In this document: positions 44,860-60,119 of the stretch, piece after piece
How positions within the stretch are numbered: the first letter of the stretch is position 1
Layout: every line of letters begins with the position of its first letter
Source: Apricaphanius iberus
Taxonomy: Eukaryota > Chordata > Actinopteri > Cyprinodontiformes > Aphaniidae
DNA length: 64,000 nucleotides
Reading direction: 5' to 3'
Assembly: GCA_028564705.1 (NCBI GenBank)
Contig: JAPXFQ010001768.1
Span: 496,001 to 560,000, forward strand
Position numbers and translations under genes: made by a program
The notes under the pieces: generated by a model
What the model was told of the DNA's origin: nothing
Databases searched by the model: none
The model's input: the letters and a program-made list of their open reading frames with translations, nothing else

Positions 44860-46550
44860 TACATACACAATAGCTCTTCTTCAATATCACGACTTGGGGC
44901 GCAGGAGAGGTGCGCCCTGAGGGGGCGGTGATTACATATCGTCAATCCTCCCGCTGTGGGGCTGAAATCCAACGTCACAGACGTCTGTCATACACCGCGG
45001 CTGATGGACAGGTCTAACCGTGGGAATTGGAGACGAATGAAAAGAGACAAAATGCAGAAAGAGAAAAAGGATAATTCAGCTATATCATTAAAAACAATAC
45101 CATATGATAGAGAAAAAAACCCAGCAGGAGACGCTTGATGTGAAATAGCTCCGATTTGATCAATCAAATATCTGACCATTCAGCAGTAAAACGCGAGTTG
45201 AAAACTGGCGGTCACTCTATAGCTTGAGTATACTTCATAGTAAGGCATCGCTGCGTTACAAATGCGCATTATTCAGTTAAAGTGATGTTTTAGGACTTAA
45301 ATTAGTGCTAATCATTAGCGGAAGTAGCTATGTAGTGTCGTGGTCAATCAACCACCCCCAGTTCAGGAGTACTTAGAGTAAAGCATCTTCAGTAGAGAAA
45401 AACCTGGCTGAGACTTAATTTAGTTTTCACCTCTGCAGAGCGTGGAGAAGACCTGTCCTCAGTAGTCTGAATCCCAGGCGTTCTGCCTCTCTTCTGCAGA
45501 CAGGCTTGTTTTATTCAATCCACATGATGGCTCACAGCACATACACACCTATACATTTGCTGATTTATTTCCCCACACACACATTCAGTTACTGGTTGCG
45601 AGATAACGGGTACCTGGCGGCGCCTGGTCCGCAGCTTCTCCCTAAAAACAATAACTCCATATTTGGTAGAGCCTGGTACTGCATATCTCTGAAAAACAAC
45701 CCTCTATTACATCTGCAGGCCCATCTGCAAGCCTTGGTTACTTTCAGCAAGCATAAAACATTTAATCACATTAAAAATCCTCATTAGTAGACACTGCTAC
45801 TTCACAATAAGAGCATGTATTCCTATTGTTTAGAGTGATGAATTTGAGAATTTATCTGCTCAGTGTTTATCTTATGGAAAAGGGTAACTTGTGACATTTA
45901 ATTACTAAGTCTATATTACATTTGATTTATGTGATATTTAACACAGCTGCTGATATCCAAATATCAAGTTTATTCATATATGTCTGGTTATTTCTACCTT
46001 ACCTTGCATTTGTTCTTATTTTTCATATGAGATCACACATATCATCTCCCTCCTCACATTTATATCACCCAAACCCATATCAACAGCTGTGTCGAAATAA
46101 TAAAGAGCAGCAGAAATATAAGAGTCTTTTCTCCACCATATCTTCTCATACTCTGAATGGCTTTAAGTGGAGCTCTGGCCGGTTCTCCCAGTATGAACAG
46201 AGTGATCCCAGTCTGAACCAGAACCTCTATAGACAACTCAGTGTTTCCTCCTCTACAGTAGCAGTCTGTTCTTGTAAAACTGTTGAAGCCTCTGACTGAA
46301 ATCATTCTGTTGTCGTTGGATAGTCCAATTAAGAGGATGATCATGGTTGTCCAACATTAATAAGAAACAGTCAGCTTTACATACAGAAATAGTTAGACAG
46401 TTAGTTTTGTGTTAGCAACTGGCTAAAAGATCAATAGTTTAAAAGGGTCATGTGTGAATGTGATTGTGGCGTTAAAAAACAAAATTCTATTTATCTCTCC
46501 TTTATTTAATGAAAAAAGAGCTACGGCAATTGGATTTGTCCCATTACACA
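44860..46550. other. intergenic, no recognised gene or element
   Basis: Short frames only. No inverted or tandem repeats stand out. Confidence 0.35.
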
Positions 46551-46559
46551 AAACTTTTT

Positions 46560-46856
46560 AGGTTTTTTTGTCATATTTATGAATTGTAATTAGGATTAGT
46601 TAACAGCTACCTTGTAATTAATTAGGTACAAAAAAAAAATTTCCACCAGCCGCCACTGATACTGTTATTGCCAATACTATTATTAAATGTTTTATCCTAA
46701 ATTATTGTTTTTAATATGATGTAATTTGTTTTATAAATGTTAATTTATGCTTTCTATGTTTTTCATTTTCACATTTATGTAATCATGTAAAGCACATTGA
46801 ATTGCCTTGTGTTTACAGTGTGCTATACAAATAAAATTGCCTTGCCTTGCCTATAT
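46560..46856 (+). mobile_element. LINE 3' end
   Basis: AT-rich 3' UTR ending GTGTGCTATACAAATAAAAT then TGCCTTGCCTTGCC, the short tandem tail typical of fish LINEs of the L2/Rex kind. It is directly followed by the Tc1-like copy 3. Confidence 0.65.
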
Positions 46857-46859
46857 ATA

Positions 46860-47379
46860 CAGTACAGACAAAAAGTTTGGACACACCTTCTCATTCAATG
46901 CGTTTATTTCTTTTCATGACTATTTACATTGTAGATTCTCACTGAAGACATCAAAACTATGAATAAACACATGGAATAAACATATGGAACTATGTAATAC
47001 TTTCCCAAAAAGTGCGAAATAACCTGGCCTCCAAAGTCACCGGACCTGAACCCAATGGAGATTATTTGGGCTGAGCTGAACCGCAGAGTGAAGGAAAAGG
47101 ACCAACAAGTACTAAGCATCTGTGGGAACTCCTTCAAGACTATTGGAAAGCCATTTCTGGTGATTACCTCTGGAAGCTCAAGAGAATGCAAAGCAGTAAT
47201 CAGAGCAAAGGGTGGCTACTTTGAGGAATCTAAAATATAACATGTATTCAGTTATTTCACCTTTTTTGTTTAAGTACATACAGTAATTCCATACATTATG
47301 TGTTCATTCATAGTTCTGATGCCCTTGAGAATCTACAATGTAGTCATGAAAATAAAGAAAATGCATTGAAAGAGAGGTA
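46860..47379. mobile_element. Tc1-like deletion derivative, copy 3
   Basis: Left end CAGTACAGACAAAAAGTTTG after TA. The interior matches copy 1, including GGACCTGAACCCAATGGAGA (transposase PDLNPME). The right end is degenerate (ATGCATTGAAAGAGAGG) and lacks the last 20 or so bases. Confidence 0.82.
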
Positions 47380-47384
47380 TTTTA

Positions 47385-48960
47385 ATGTGTAGGATAAAAG
47401 TCAGCTCACAGTCAAAGATCACGCCCAGATTATTTGTAAAAAAGGATTAAAATGATTCTAGTTTTGGTAAAAGTTTCTCTCTCTGAGCTTCAGGACCGAT
47501 AACTAAAACCTCTGTTTTGTCCTGGTTAAGCTGGACAAAGTTTTCTGCCATCCAGGATTTAATGTCTAAAATGCAGTTAAAAAGTGCATCCATTGGCCGT
47601 GTGTAATCAGGAGACATGGAGATGTACAACTGTGTATCATCAGCATAACTATGAAAGTTAACTCCATGTCTCCTGATAACACTGCCAAGAGGGAGCATAT
47701 AAAGGTTAGGCACTGGGCCTAAAACTGAACCCTGGGGAACACCACATGTGATCTTATGGACTTTAGAGGAACAGGGATCTAAACTTACCATAAGGTCCTG
47801 TCTGTGAGATGTTTTGTATAATATTTTGAAAGGATCGTTGCAGGTTGGCACACACAATATTAAAAGAACAACAAAGACACTGATTTATGCTAGAATAACG
47901 TGTCACTTTTATTCCCCACACAATATACAGTATCAGCAGCAAAAGCAAAACAATGCTTCATCAAACAGACATTAAGTTTTCATCACAGCATCTCACCTTT
48001 GACACTTGAGACCTGTTAACTTAACGCGAGCCGGGCGATCGTGCACCAAAATCCCACAGCAGACTCTCATCAACAAAACAGTTCCGTCTCTACTTATAGA
48101 CACAGAGGGTGCGTGAAGAATGAGGCGGGCCAAAACTCCTTTTCCCGGGCAGCCCCCCCGGCTTATCAGTCTTTCTGGCTCCTAACAAGCTTTTTAGGAA
48201 ACAGACAGACTACAGCTGTTTCATGGGAGCTGAAACTCTTTCCCCTGTGAATGTTGATATTTATGAACAGGCAGAGTATCAGCATTATAACATTCTCATA
48301 ACACATCCTTTTGAATGTTTATATTTATGAAGCAAGCAGAGATTAACATTATGTCGTTCTCATAACACATCATATACACAGGTGACTCCAGGACACCAAA
48401 AAGATTTTACCCATCAGAGATATGATGTGAACCATTTATGAACAGCACCAGAGCGGCCAATCTGTGTTAGACAGGTTAAAAGAATAGTGTGGTCTACTGT
48501 ATCAAAGGCAGTTCTTCGATGCAGAAGAACCAACAATGTCACCCTCTATGCATCAATGTTTAATCTAAAGTCATTTAAAATAATCAGAAGGAATCTCTTT
48601 GCTGTGGTTCACCCTGACACCAGACTGAAATTTCTCTAGAACATTATGAGCGTTAATAAAAACATTAAGTTGAATTAAAACAAGCTAAAAAATAGTAAGA
48701 TAGTTACAGGTGTGAAGTTGTTAATAATCATTAAAATCTAAATTGCTGTTCTTCAGCAGGGGTCTCACTACCGCCCTTTTAAAATCGGCAGTAACAACCC
48801 CTGTCTGAAGGAATCAATTATGGTTAAAATCTCATCTCTAAAAGATCCATAAAATTGCCTTAAAAACAACGTGGGAATCGGGTCCAAAACACATGTGGTG
48901 GGCCTCAGAGTGTTTGAGGAGTTTTCTGAAATGCATTAGTTGCAATGCGAGACTCATTGA
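47385..48960 (-). mobile_element. LINE reverse transcriptase, minus strand, split by solo LTR
   Basis: 47857-47447 encodes [34 protein letters not shown] with the catalytic YADD, WMAENFVQLNQDKTEVLVIG. Right of the LTR, 48960-48380 gives pieces LDPIPTLFLRQFYG, IDSFRQGLLLPILK, TAFDTVDHTILF. RT order is preserved across the insertion, with stops in the upstream half. Confidence 0.85.
47846..48378 (-). mobile_element. solo LTR, 533 bp, 5-bp target duplication
   Basis: Bounded by TGGCACAC at the left and CATATACA at the right, with CAGGT on both sides (47841-47845, 48379-48383). On the minus strand it starts TGTATATGATG, carries TATAAG (48098-48093) and AATAAA (47913-47908), and ends in GTGTGCCA. 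No viral genes are present. A different family from 36291-36827: the termini do not match. Confidence 0.85.
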
Positions 48961-49985
48961 GCGGCAACACCACCAGTTTCTTTAACAAATTTATTTTGTG
49001 GAAGAAAAAAAAGCGTCTATGGAGGCGGAAACTGAGCTGACTGGGGAAGCTGGACTGCAGGAGGAAACTAGTCAGCAGCACAACCGGCAGCGTGAAACTG
49101 GAGAGGGAGCAGGTAAGTAATTAGGTAAACCCAGGACAATTAACGGAGGAAAGAGTATTTGAGGTGACAAGCTTACTTGTAGGTTAGACAATGACTGCTT
49201 GGGGAAGGTTAGTTGGGGATAGTGATATGAGATTGGCTGGGGAACGGTGGTTTGGTGGAAGGTTGATGGACAGGCAGGCTGGACAGGCAGGCTGCTTGGA
49301 TGTATGATATGTATGATCTATGGATCTATGGACGAAATGAGTATGGAGGAGTTCCAGGGGAGAGCCACCCCTTACCAAAGCTAACGCCTTACCAAAAACA
49401 AACCAGGGCTGGATTTGATGAAGAGCTGTGACCAGAGGTTTGGAGCAGCAAGAGGAAATCTGGAGTGAGTCAGTGAGGGAGGACAGGGAGGTTAGTGGCA
49501 ATTCTCCAGAGGATTAAAGTACTCATCTGGCTGGACAGAGTTCAGAATTGGCCTTGTACCACGCTAGGAAGTGGAATTATTTGGCGCAAGCCTCCAGGAA
49601 TGACCCTCCTCATAAGTAGCTGGATAGATGAGGTCAATAGGATTCACCTGGAGGAGCCCTGCCAGCCGCACCCTGCAGTGAGAGGTAGGAAGAGACAAAA
49701 AACACACCCATCCACCATGACTCAGCCACTGAATCCTAACATTAGAGGTACGGTTAAAAAAAAGGTAATCCATGGTGGAAAAAACAGATTTTTGGGATCA
49801 TTTTTCATGTTACGAGATGATTTTAGAAAAGTAGGCATTTCTGGAATTTCTTATTGTATACTTTGAGACGTTCTACGTAGCTATATTTGATGGTCTTTGC
49901 TTCTCCACGGTGTTGCAAGTTTTGAGTGTTTACATGTGACACGAGTGGGAACTCTAGAAAAAGAAATCTAAGACACCAACTAGGT
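48961..49985. other. intergenic, unassigned
   Basis: A stretch at 49019-49113 (ATGGAGGCGGAAACTGAGCT ... GGGAGCAG then GTAAGT) looks like a small first exon, but there is no partner exon. Elsewhere only short frames. Confidence 0.35.
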
Positions 49986-49999
49986 TTAGGAGACTAAGT

Positions 50000-50560
50000 C
50001 TCTGATAAAACTAATACAAATTATAAAAGATAAAAATAAGAGGATATAAAAAAGTTTATAAAACAAGGCAAACAGCGTAAACACAAAAGCAAATTCAAGG
50101 AAATTTATTCCAGAAGTTGAGATGATGATGCCGGAATGAACTATTAGAATCTGTGCTGGACCCCAAGGGACAAAGCACTCCAGTCCAGCAGTCTTCCCGA
50201 CCCCGCCCTCCTGTGGGACGTGTCGTCCTCGTGGGGGGGGGACAGGACCGCCGCACGCTGGATCCAATCCTCTCCCTCGGCCCGGCCATTGTGGGCAAAA
50301 AGCTCCGGCAGTGAAAGGTCCCACACACCGGGCCACGCAAAGCACACTCCAAATACTGCCAGGAACTGATCAACTCCTTACTTCTGTCCACCTGCACGTT
50401 AAGCAGGTGGACCCCCTTCCGTTCCTGCAGGGCCCGTGCTGTCCGCCCGGCTCCGGTGCTTTTTTCCTTTTTCCTCCTCCTCTTGTTCAAACTTTCCTCC
50501 CTTTAAATAAATCCCTGTCCACATTCATCTCCTGCCTGCGTCTGCTCATTGATTAGCAGT
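50000..50560 (-). other. unassigned GC-rich block, open in several minus frames
   Basis: Three overlapping minus frames (50490-50095, 50345-49986, 50347-50144) cross this stretch, one beginning MNKRRRKKEKSTGAG. Base composition (about 60% GC at 50160-50460) stands out from the AT-rich surroundings. No domain recognised. It may be part of a retroelement. Confidence 0.35.
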
Positions 50561-51789
50561 CCAGTCCACAATCTGCCTGGTGGAGTGGATCCATCCTGTG
50601 CAGGTACGTTTCACAAAATACAGATCTGGTGTTTGTGTCCTCTCTGTCTTTATTTCCTGGAACAGATACCATTGACTGAACCCGCAGAGGACTGGCTGGA
50701 TCCTCAATAATTGAATAAAGCAGTATTTTATTGATGATTGGAGTTAATCCATAAGTTAGAGATACATTTAAAATCCAGCAGAACCTATCAATTATAAAGA
50801 TGGTTTAAGAAATATTTCTACATAAGGACAAGGTGTATGGAAAGCTTTTTTCTCTGAATAAATAACTGCTTCTTGTATTTACTCTGTTTTTTTGTCCATT
50901 CTTATAATGTATTTGATGATTATTCTGAGGCATTTACGTTTGATAAAAAAGGAAAAACAGAAGAAACGTGTCTTTTACATCTCAGAAATATACTGTGAAG
51001 TGTAAAATTCTGTGGCTTACCTGGGTCATTACTTCCAATTTAGGTTCTTTTTTAGGATAAAATTTCTGCCTTCCAATTTTTTTGTGTGCTTTTCTTTGTC
51101 AATGGTGTTTTATGAGTTTTTTGTTTTGTTCTACATCTGGGTGCATTTTATTTTATTTTATTCAAATGAGAGTTCAGTTTTAGTTCTTAGCATACATGTT
51201 CAGTGATGGAAAGTAAACCTCTCTGATGGAAAGTAAACCTCTCTGATAGGGTAGTATCCACTGTTGACTACAAGAGGTAGTCATCAGGAAGAGAGACGTT
51301 CAGTTGCGGAACGATCCATCTAAGCTCCAGAGGAATGGTTACTTTTCTTAACCCTGTGACCTCCTGAGCGACATACCAAGCAAAATGGCTTGATGTTTAA
51401 CAAGGTCAGAAATGAAAAGAACATGTATGTATCTGTGCATTTATTGTTTTGAGTGTCAGACTCCATCACAACCAATTAATTACTTTTTCTTTACCCCTAC
51501 GGTTTTAAAAATGATTGATCTATTCTTTAACAAACAATAGGCCTTTAGGGGAGCACTAACATGTGGCAGAAGAAAAATTGAACTTTATCCACTGCACTGC
51601 AACTAGTCCGCCCACTGTAACTTCTCCAAATCCAAACATTCTGGATAAGGAATTATTAAAATATATTCATAGATTCTGTTGGGGGCTAGCGGGCTTAAGG
51701 TACCAGTCTATAGCAATATCAGACTACTCATATCCACTTTTTTACAAAGAGATACATCACAAACACAAAAAGTCAGGATTCTAGTTTAT
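50561..51789. other. intergenic between slc38a2 3' end and repeats
   Basis: Mostly AT-rich unique sequence with a 19-bp tandem duplication (CTCTGATGGAAAGTAAACC twice, about 51201-51245). Nothing else recognised. Confidence 0.45.
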
Positions 51790-53287
51790 ATTTCAGTTTA
51801 TTGGGACTTTATTTACAGCATGTACATAATGTTTCATTGAAACAAGAGAAACAGCGACAGGCAGCATCCTTTCTGTCTGTCTAAAAAGAACGGGTTGATG
51901 ATTTGTGTTTTTCTTCAGGGGCTTAAAAAATGTACAAGTGGCTCCACTGGTGACCTTTCGACACTGAATCCATATAGTATGAATAATCCCTATGTTTGTA
52001 AAGAGACAAATAGATTAATCTGATATTCTGAGCAAACTTCACAATATCACCACATTTGGTTTTTGAGCTCCTTGAAATTGTTCAGTAAAGGATTTGAACA
52101 AAACTCATTAAAAGCCAAAGATATATATACATTTACATACATATTTACATATAATATTGTATAAATATATTAAAATAGTTTAAATTACACTTCTTAGACA
52201 GTCTTCCATAAATAGATGACACAGTTGTTTTTTTCTTGAAGTGTTAGTGTTGAAAGCACAGTGCATCCTCTGATGATCACTCCTCGACTCGATGGGGATT
52301 GGATCCATGCTGGGCTGTCATGTTTTTCATTGCAAAACACTGTATTGTGCGATGGCATGAAACACTGAAGAATTCAGGGTTTGTTCTTGGTTTTTTGTTG
52401 GTATTTTAGGGGTGCACCTGACTGCGTGCGCCTGAAGCTGTTGCGGTTTTGCAAGTGTAACAGGTATAATGTAACCACTGCATGTGGTCAAATTCAAAGT
52501 ATTCTCCCATAAAGAAAAAAAACATTCTAGGTTTCCTTCCATGCGCACGCTCAGAAGCCCGGAGGTGAAACTGGAAGGCCTGACAGCCTCCCCGAAGCAG
52601 TAGTGTCATCGCTGCACATGCCCTTCTAACAAGGTCTAACACAGACCTCCCAGTGTCTGGTTCGGTTCAGATTTGATAGCTGACACTAGAGCAAAATCAA
52701 AGGACCTTAGTAGAAATACTGAATAGGCGCCATTTTTGTGAAAACTGACCGATGAGCTCGGCTATGAGTGCTTTTCAAAAAACAAAGATTTTTACAGACA
52801 CATTTTTGGGAAAGTCAAATGAAAAGAAAACGTAACGGCTGAGAGAAAGTACATTTTCCATGAAGTTTCAAGTCACATGGCCTCTTGTCAGTCTTTGGAA
52901 TATTCACGTATTTCTTTTAGCAGGATGTTCTGGCTGAGGTCAGAGTTCACAGCTACACTACCACACAAATAACACTGTACCTGACCGTAAGCTGTGTTTT
53001 AAACTCAGGGATTTCTCAGGTGTGAGGCCTTTTGTTTACAGCTGTACCACAATAATAAAAAAGTAAAAAGAAAGCCTTTAAAAAAATTACAATAAAAAGA
53101 GGGAAACGGCATCTTTGTGTCTAGAACAGCATAATGTACAGAATTCAGATAGATTCTCTTGGAATGGTATGTTCCATAGCTCAGTAACTCCAAGCTGAGC
53201 CTTTGTGGTTTCATTTGTTCATCACACTGTTTTTGTTGCAGTCCAACTCTGAGAGCTTCCCCCTCCGCCAGCAGAAGAGCTGGAGCT
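51790..53287 (-). other. slc38a2: slc38a2 3' untranslated region
   Basis: About 1.5 kb of unique sequence follows the stop, without recognisable repeats. Two AATAAA signals (plus-strand TTTATT at 51808-51813 and 51797-51802) lie about 40 bp before a minus-strand TGTGTTTGTGATG stretch near 51755. This is a plausible poly(A) site. Confidence 0.65.
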
Positions 53288-58466
<5,179 letters not shown>

Positions 58467-58837
58467 TTTACAGCTAAAAGCCACAAAATGAAAACAAAAA
58501 GCTTAAATTGCTGTAAATGTATTCATATTCATTTCCTCCTACGCTATAGTCACAGTTATTGTCTTTTAAGGTGTGTCTTTAGATGATCAATGGAAGAAAT
58601 ATTGTTTGATGTTGTAACCAAGAGCATAAAAATATGCTGGCTATATATTTCATAAAGGATATTCTGATCAGGCGTTTTAGGTCATTAAGATGTGCTATCC
58701 AGGTATTTTTATTATTTAACAGCTTGTTTCAATATAATCCAGAACCACTTAGATAGCAGCTGGTTTGGGCGGTAGCAGTTTTCGACAGGGTAGCACCGAC
58801 AGACACATGAGCCATCGGGATGGCATCAATACTAGAC

Positions 58838-58858
58838 CACGTGACTGATGGGCGGGGC
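58838..58858. promoter_or_regulatory. E-box and GC-box cluster in slc38a2 intron 1
   Basis: CACGTG (58838-58843) and GGGCGGGGC (58850-58858) lie in a CpG-rich 150-bp patch. This is unusual in an otherwise AT-rich intron. It could be an intronic enhancer or an alternative promoter. Confidence 0.35.
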
Positions 58859-59082
58859 CAGTGATGACGCAGCGAGTGGAAAAATACCGGAGCGCGAGTC
58901 TTCTCAACATCATCCAGACTCTGCAGAGGAGGACGGGATGCTAAAGGACAAAACAGGGCCGCAGAGGCTGATCCGCACCAACAAAATCATTTAGAATTCA
59001 CATAACTTTATAGGAAAAAGCTTTGAAATGTTTGGGGCAGCAACTCTTTAAAAACGGAAATAAGACAAAGAATGTGATGATA

Positions 59083-59091
59083 TGATGCAAA
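59083..59091 (-). promoter_or_regulatory. second C/EBP-ATF composite motif, slc38a2 intron 1
   Basis: The minus strand reads TTTGCATCA (plus TGATGCAAA), one base from the promoter copy and matching the TGATGNAAN consensus. In human SNAT2 the known amino-acid response element is in intron 1, so this copy sits in the equivalent place. Nine-base matches occur by chance, so position is the main support. Confidence 0.5.
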
Positions 59092-59666
59092 TATGCTCCA
59101 GTTGTCCTGATTTAATAACATAATAAATGCTACAGGTCTGTAATCCAGTCCTCTGCAGACAGTAATCAGATCCATTTAATGAGATTATTTCCACAGCCGG
59201 TGTGGCTCCAGCAGAAACAAAGACACGTGTGTTCCTTTTATGGACATGGCTGGCCATTTTTTCTTCTTCCGCCCAACTTATCTTTCTCTTTATTTCCAAA
59301 ACAGATCATATCTAACATTAGAACTATTAATTAGATTCTCCGCTTTCGGCCTCCAAAACCAACTGCAACACCACACAGACAGACTCATCATTTATTTAAA
59401 TGGACCATCAGTCTGGTAGGAGATGACGCACCGCGCGTTTTTTTAAGAAAAAAAATGAGAGAAATGTAATTATTTAAAATGTCACATTTTTAACCTGACA
59501 ACATTGTAATAATATCGAATATATATATTAACGATAAATACATTTTTAAATTAGGGAGTAGCTTACAGAGCAAAGTAAAAGGAGTTTAATTCTTTTCAGC
59601 TTCCTGCTATTTGAATATGAGGCTTCTGGTAATTTTCCAGTCCTACTAAGATGCCGGCATTCTTAC

Positions 59667-59930
59667 CTTCTGATGATGAGGAGAGAAGCCTCAAGAAATC
59701 TTCCTCTGGTGTAAAAACAAGAGATTTCCACTTGAATTCTTCACAAAAAATCTGCTGATCCTTAAGATGATTTACGTTGTTTGCAAATAAGTACAAAATG
59801 GATGAAAAGATGACAGTTTAAAAAGACGATCTGATTTCAAGAAGACAACCAAAACGGTTCAAGTAATGAACGTGAAGATACTTAAACTATAAGGAACCGA
59901 CACGTGTAATATAGATATATAATTTGTTTT
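59667..59930 (-). other. slc38a2: slc38a2 probable non-coding exon 1
   Basis: A strong donor, CAGAAG/GTAAGA, lies at 59667 on the minus strand, 1.2 kb upstream of the acceptor of the start-codon exon. No splice acceptor is needed if this is exon 1. The upstream boundary is a guess based on the promoter-like motifs beyond 60000. A single 5' UTR exon before the ATG exon fits the mammalian gene plan. Confidence 0.5.
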
Positions 59931-60020
59931 ATGAAGCTAGAAAGCGGAGTCCTGCGGTGATGCGGTGTGTTCCAAACGATGCGCCTGTACTGCCGGAGGA
60001 GGGGTTGGGGCTCACCCTTT

Positions 60021-60029
60021 ATTGCATCA
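60021..60029 (-). promoter_or_regulatory. C/EBP-ATF composite (amino-acid response) motif upstream of slc38a2
   Basis: The minus strand reads TGATGCAAT, the exact core of amino-acid response elements bound by ATF4-C/EBP dimers (as in CHOP). It lies within about 350 bp upstream of the putative exon 1 donor. SNAT2 transcription is known to rise on amino-acid starvation through such an element. Function here is inferred. Confidence 0.6.
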
Positions 60030-60081
60030 GCCCAGAACCCAGCGTTACAGAGGAGGAGGAGCCAAGGATTTACGCACTCTG

Positions 60082-60089
60082 TGACGTCA
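60082..60089. promoter_or_regulatory. CRE palindrome TGACGTCA in slc38a2 promoter region
   Basis: A full consensus CREB/ATF site lies 52 bp upstream (minus-strand sense) of the TGATGCAAT motif. Full 8-bp CREs near promoters are usually functional. Here the pairing with an ATF4-type element makes a joint ATF input plausible. Confidence 0.55.
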
Positions 60090-60119
60090 CATTGTATACA
60101 AACAGAGCTGCCTGACCTC

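Noticed and set aside
58821..58830. A third amino-acid response element (GGCATCAAT)
   Set aside because: On the minus strand it is TGATGCC, which breaks the TGATGNAAN consensus.
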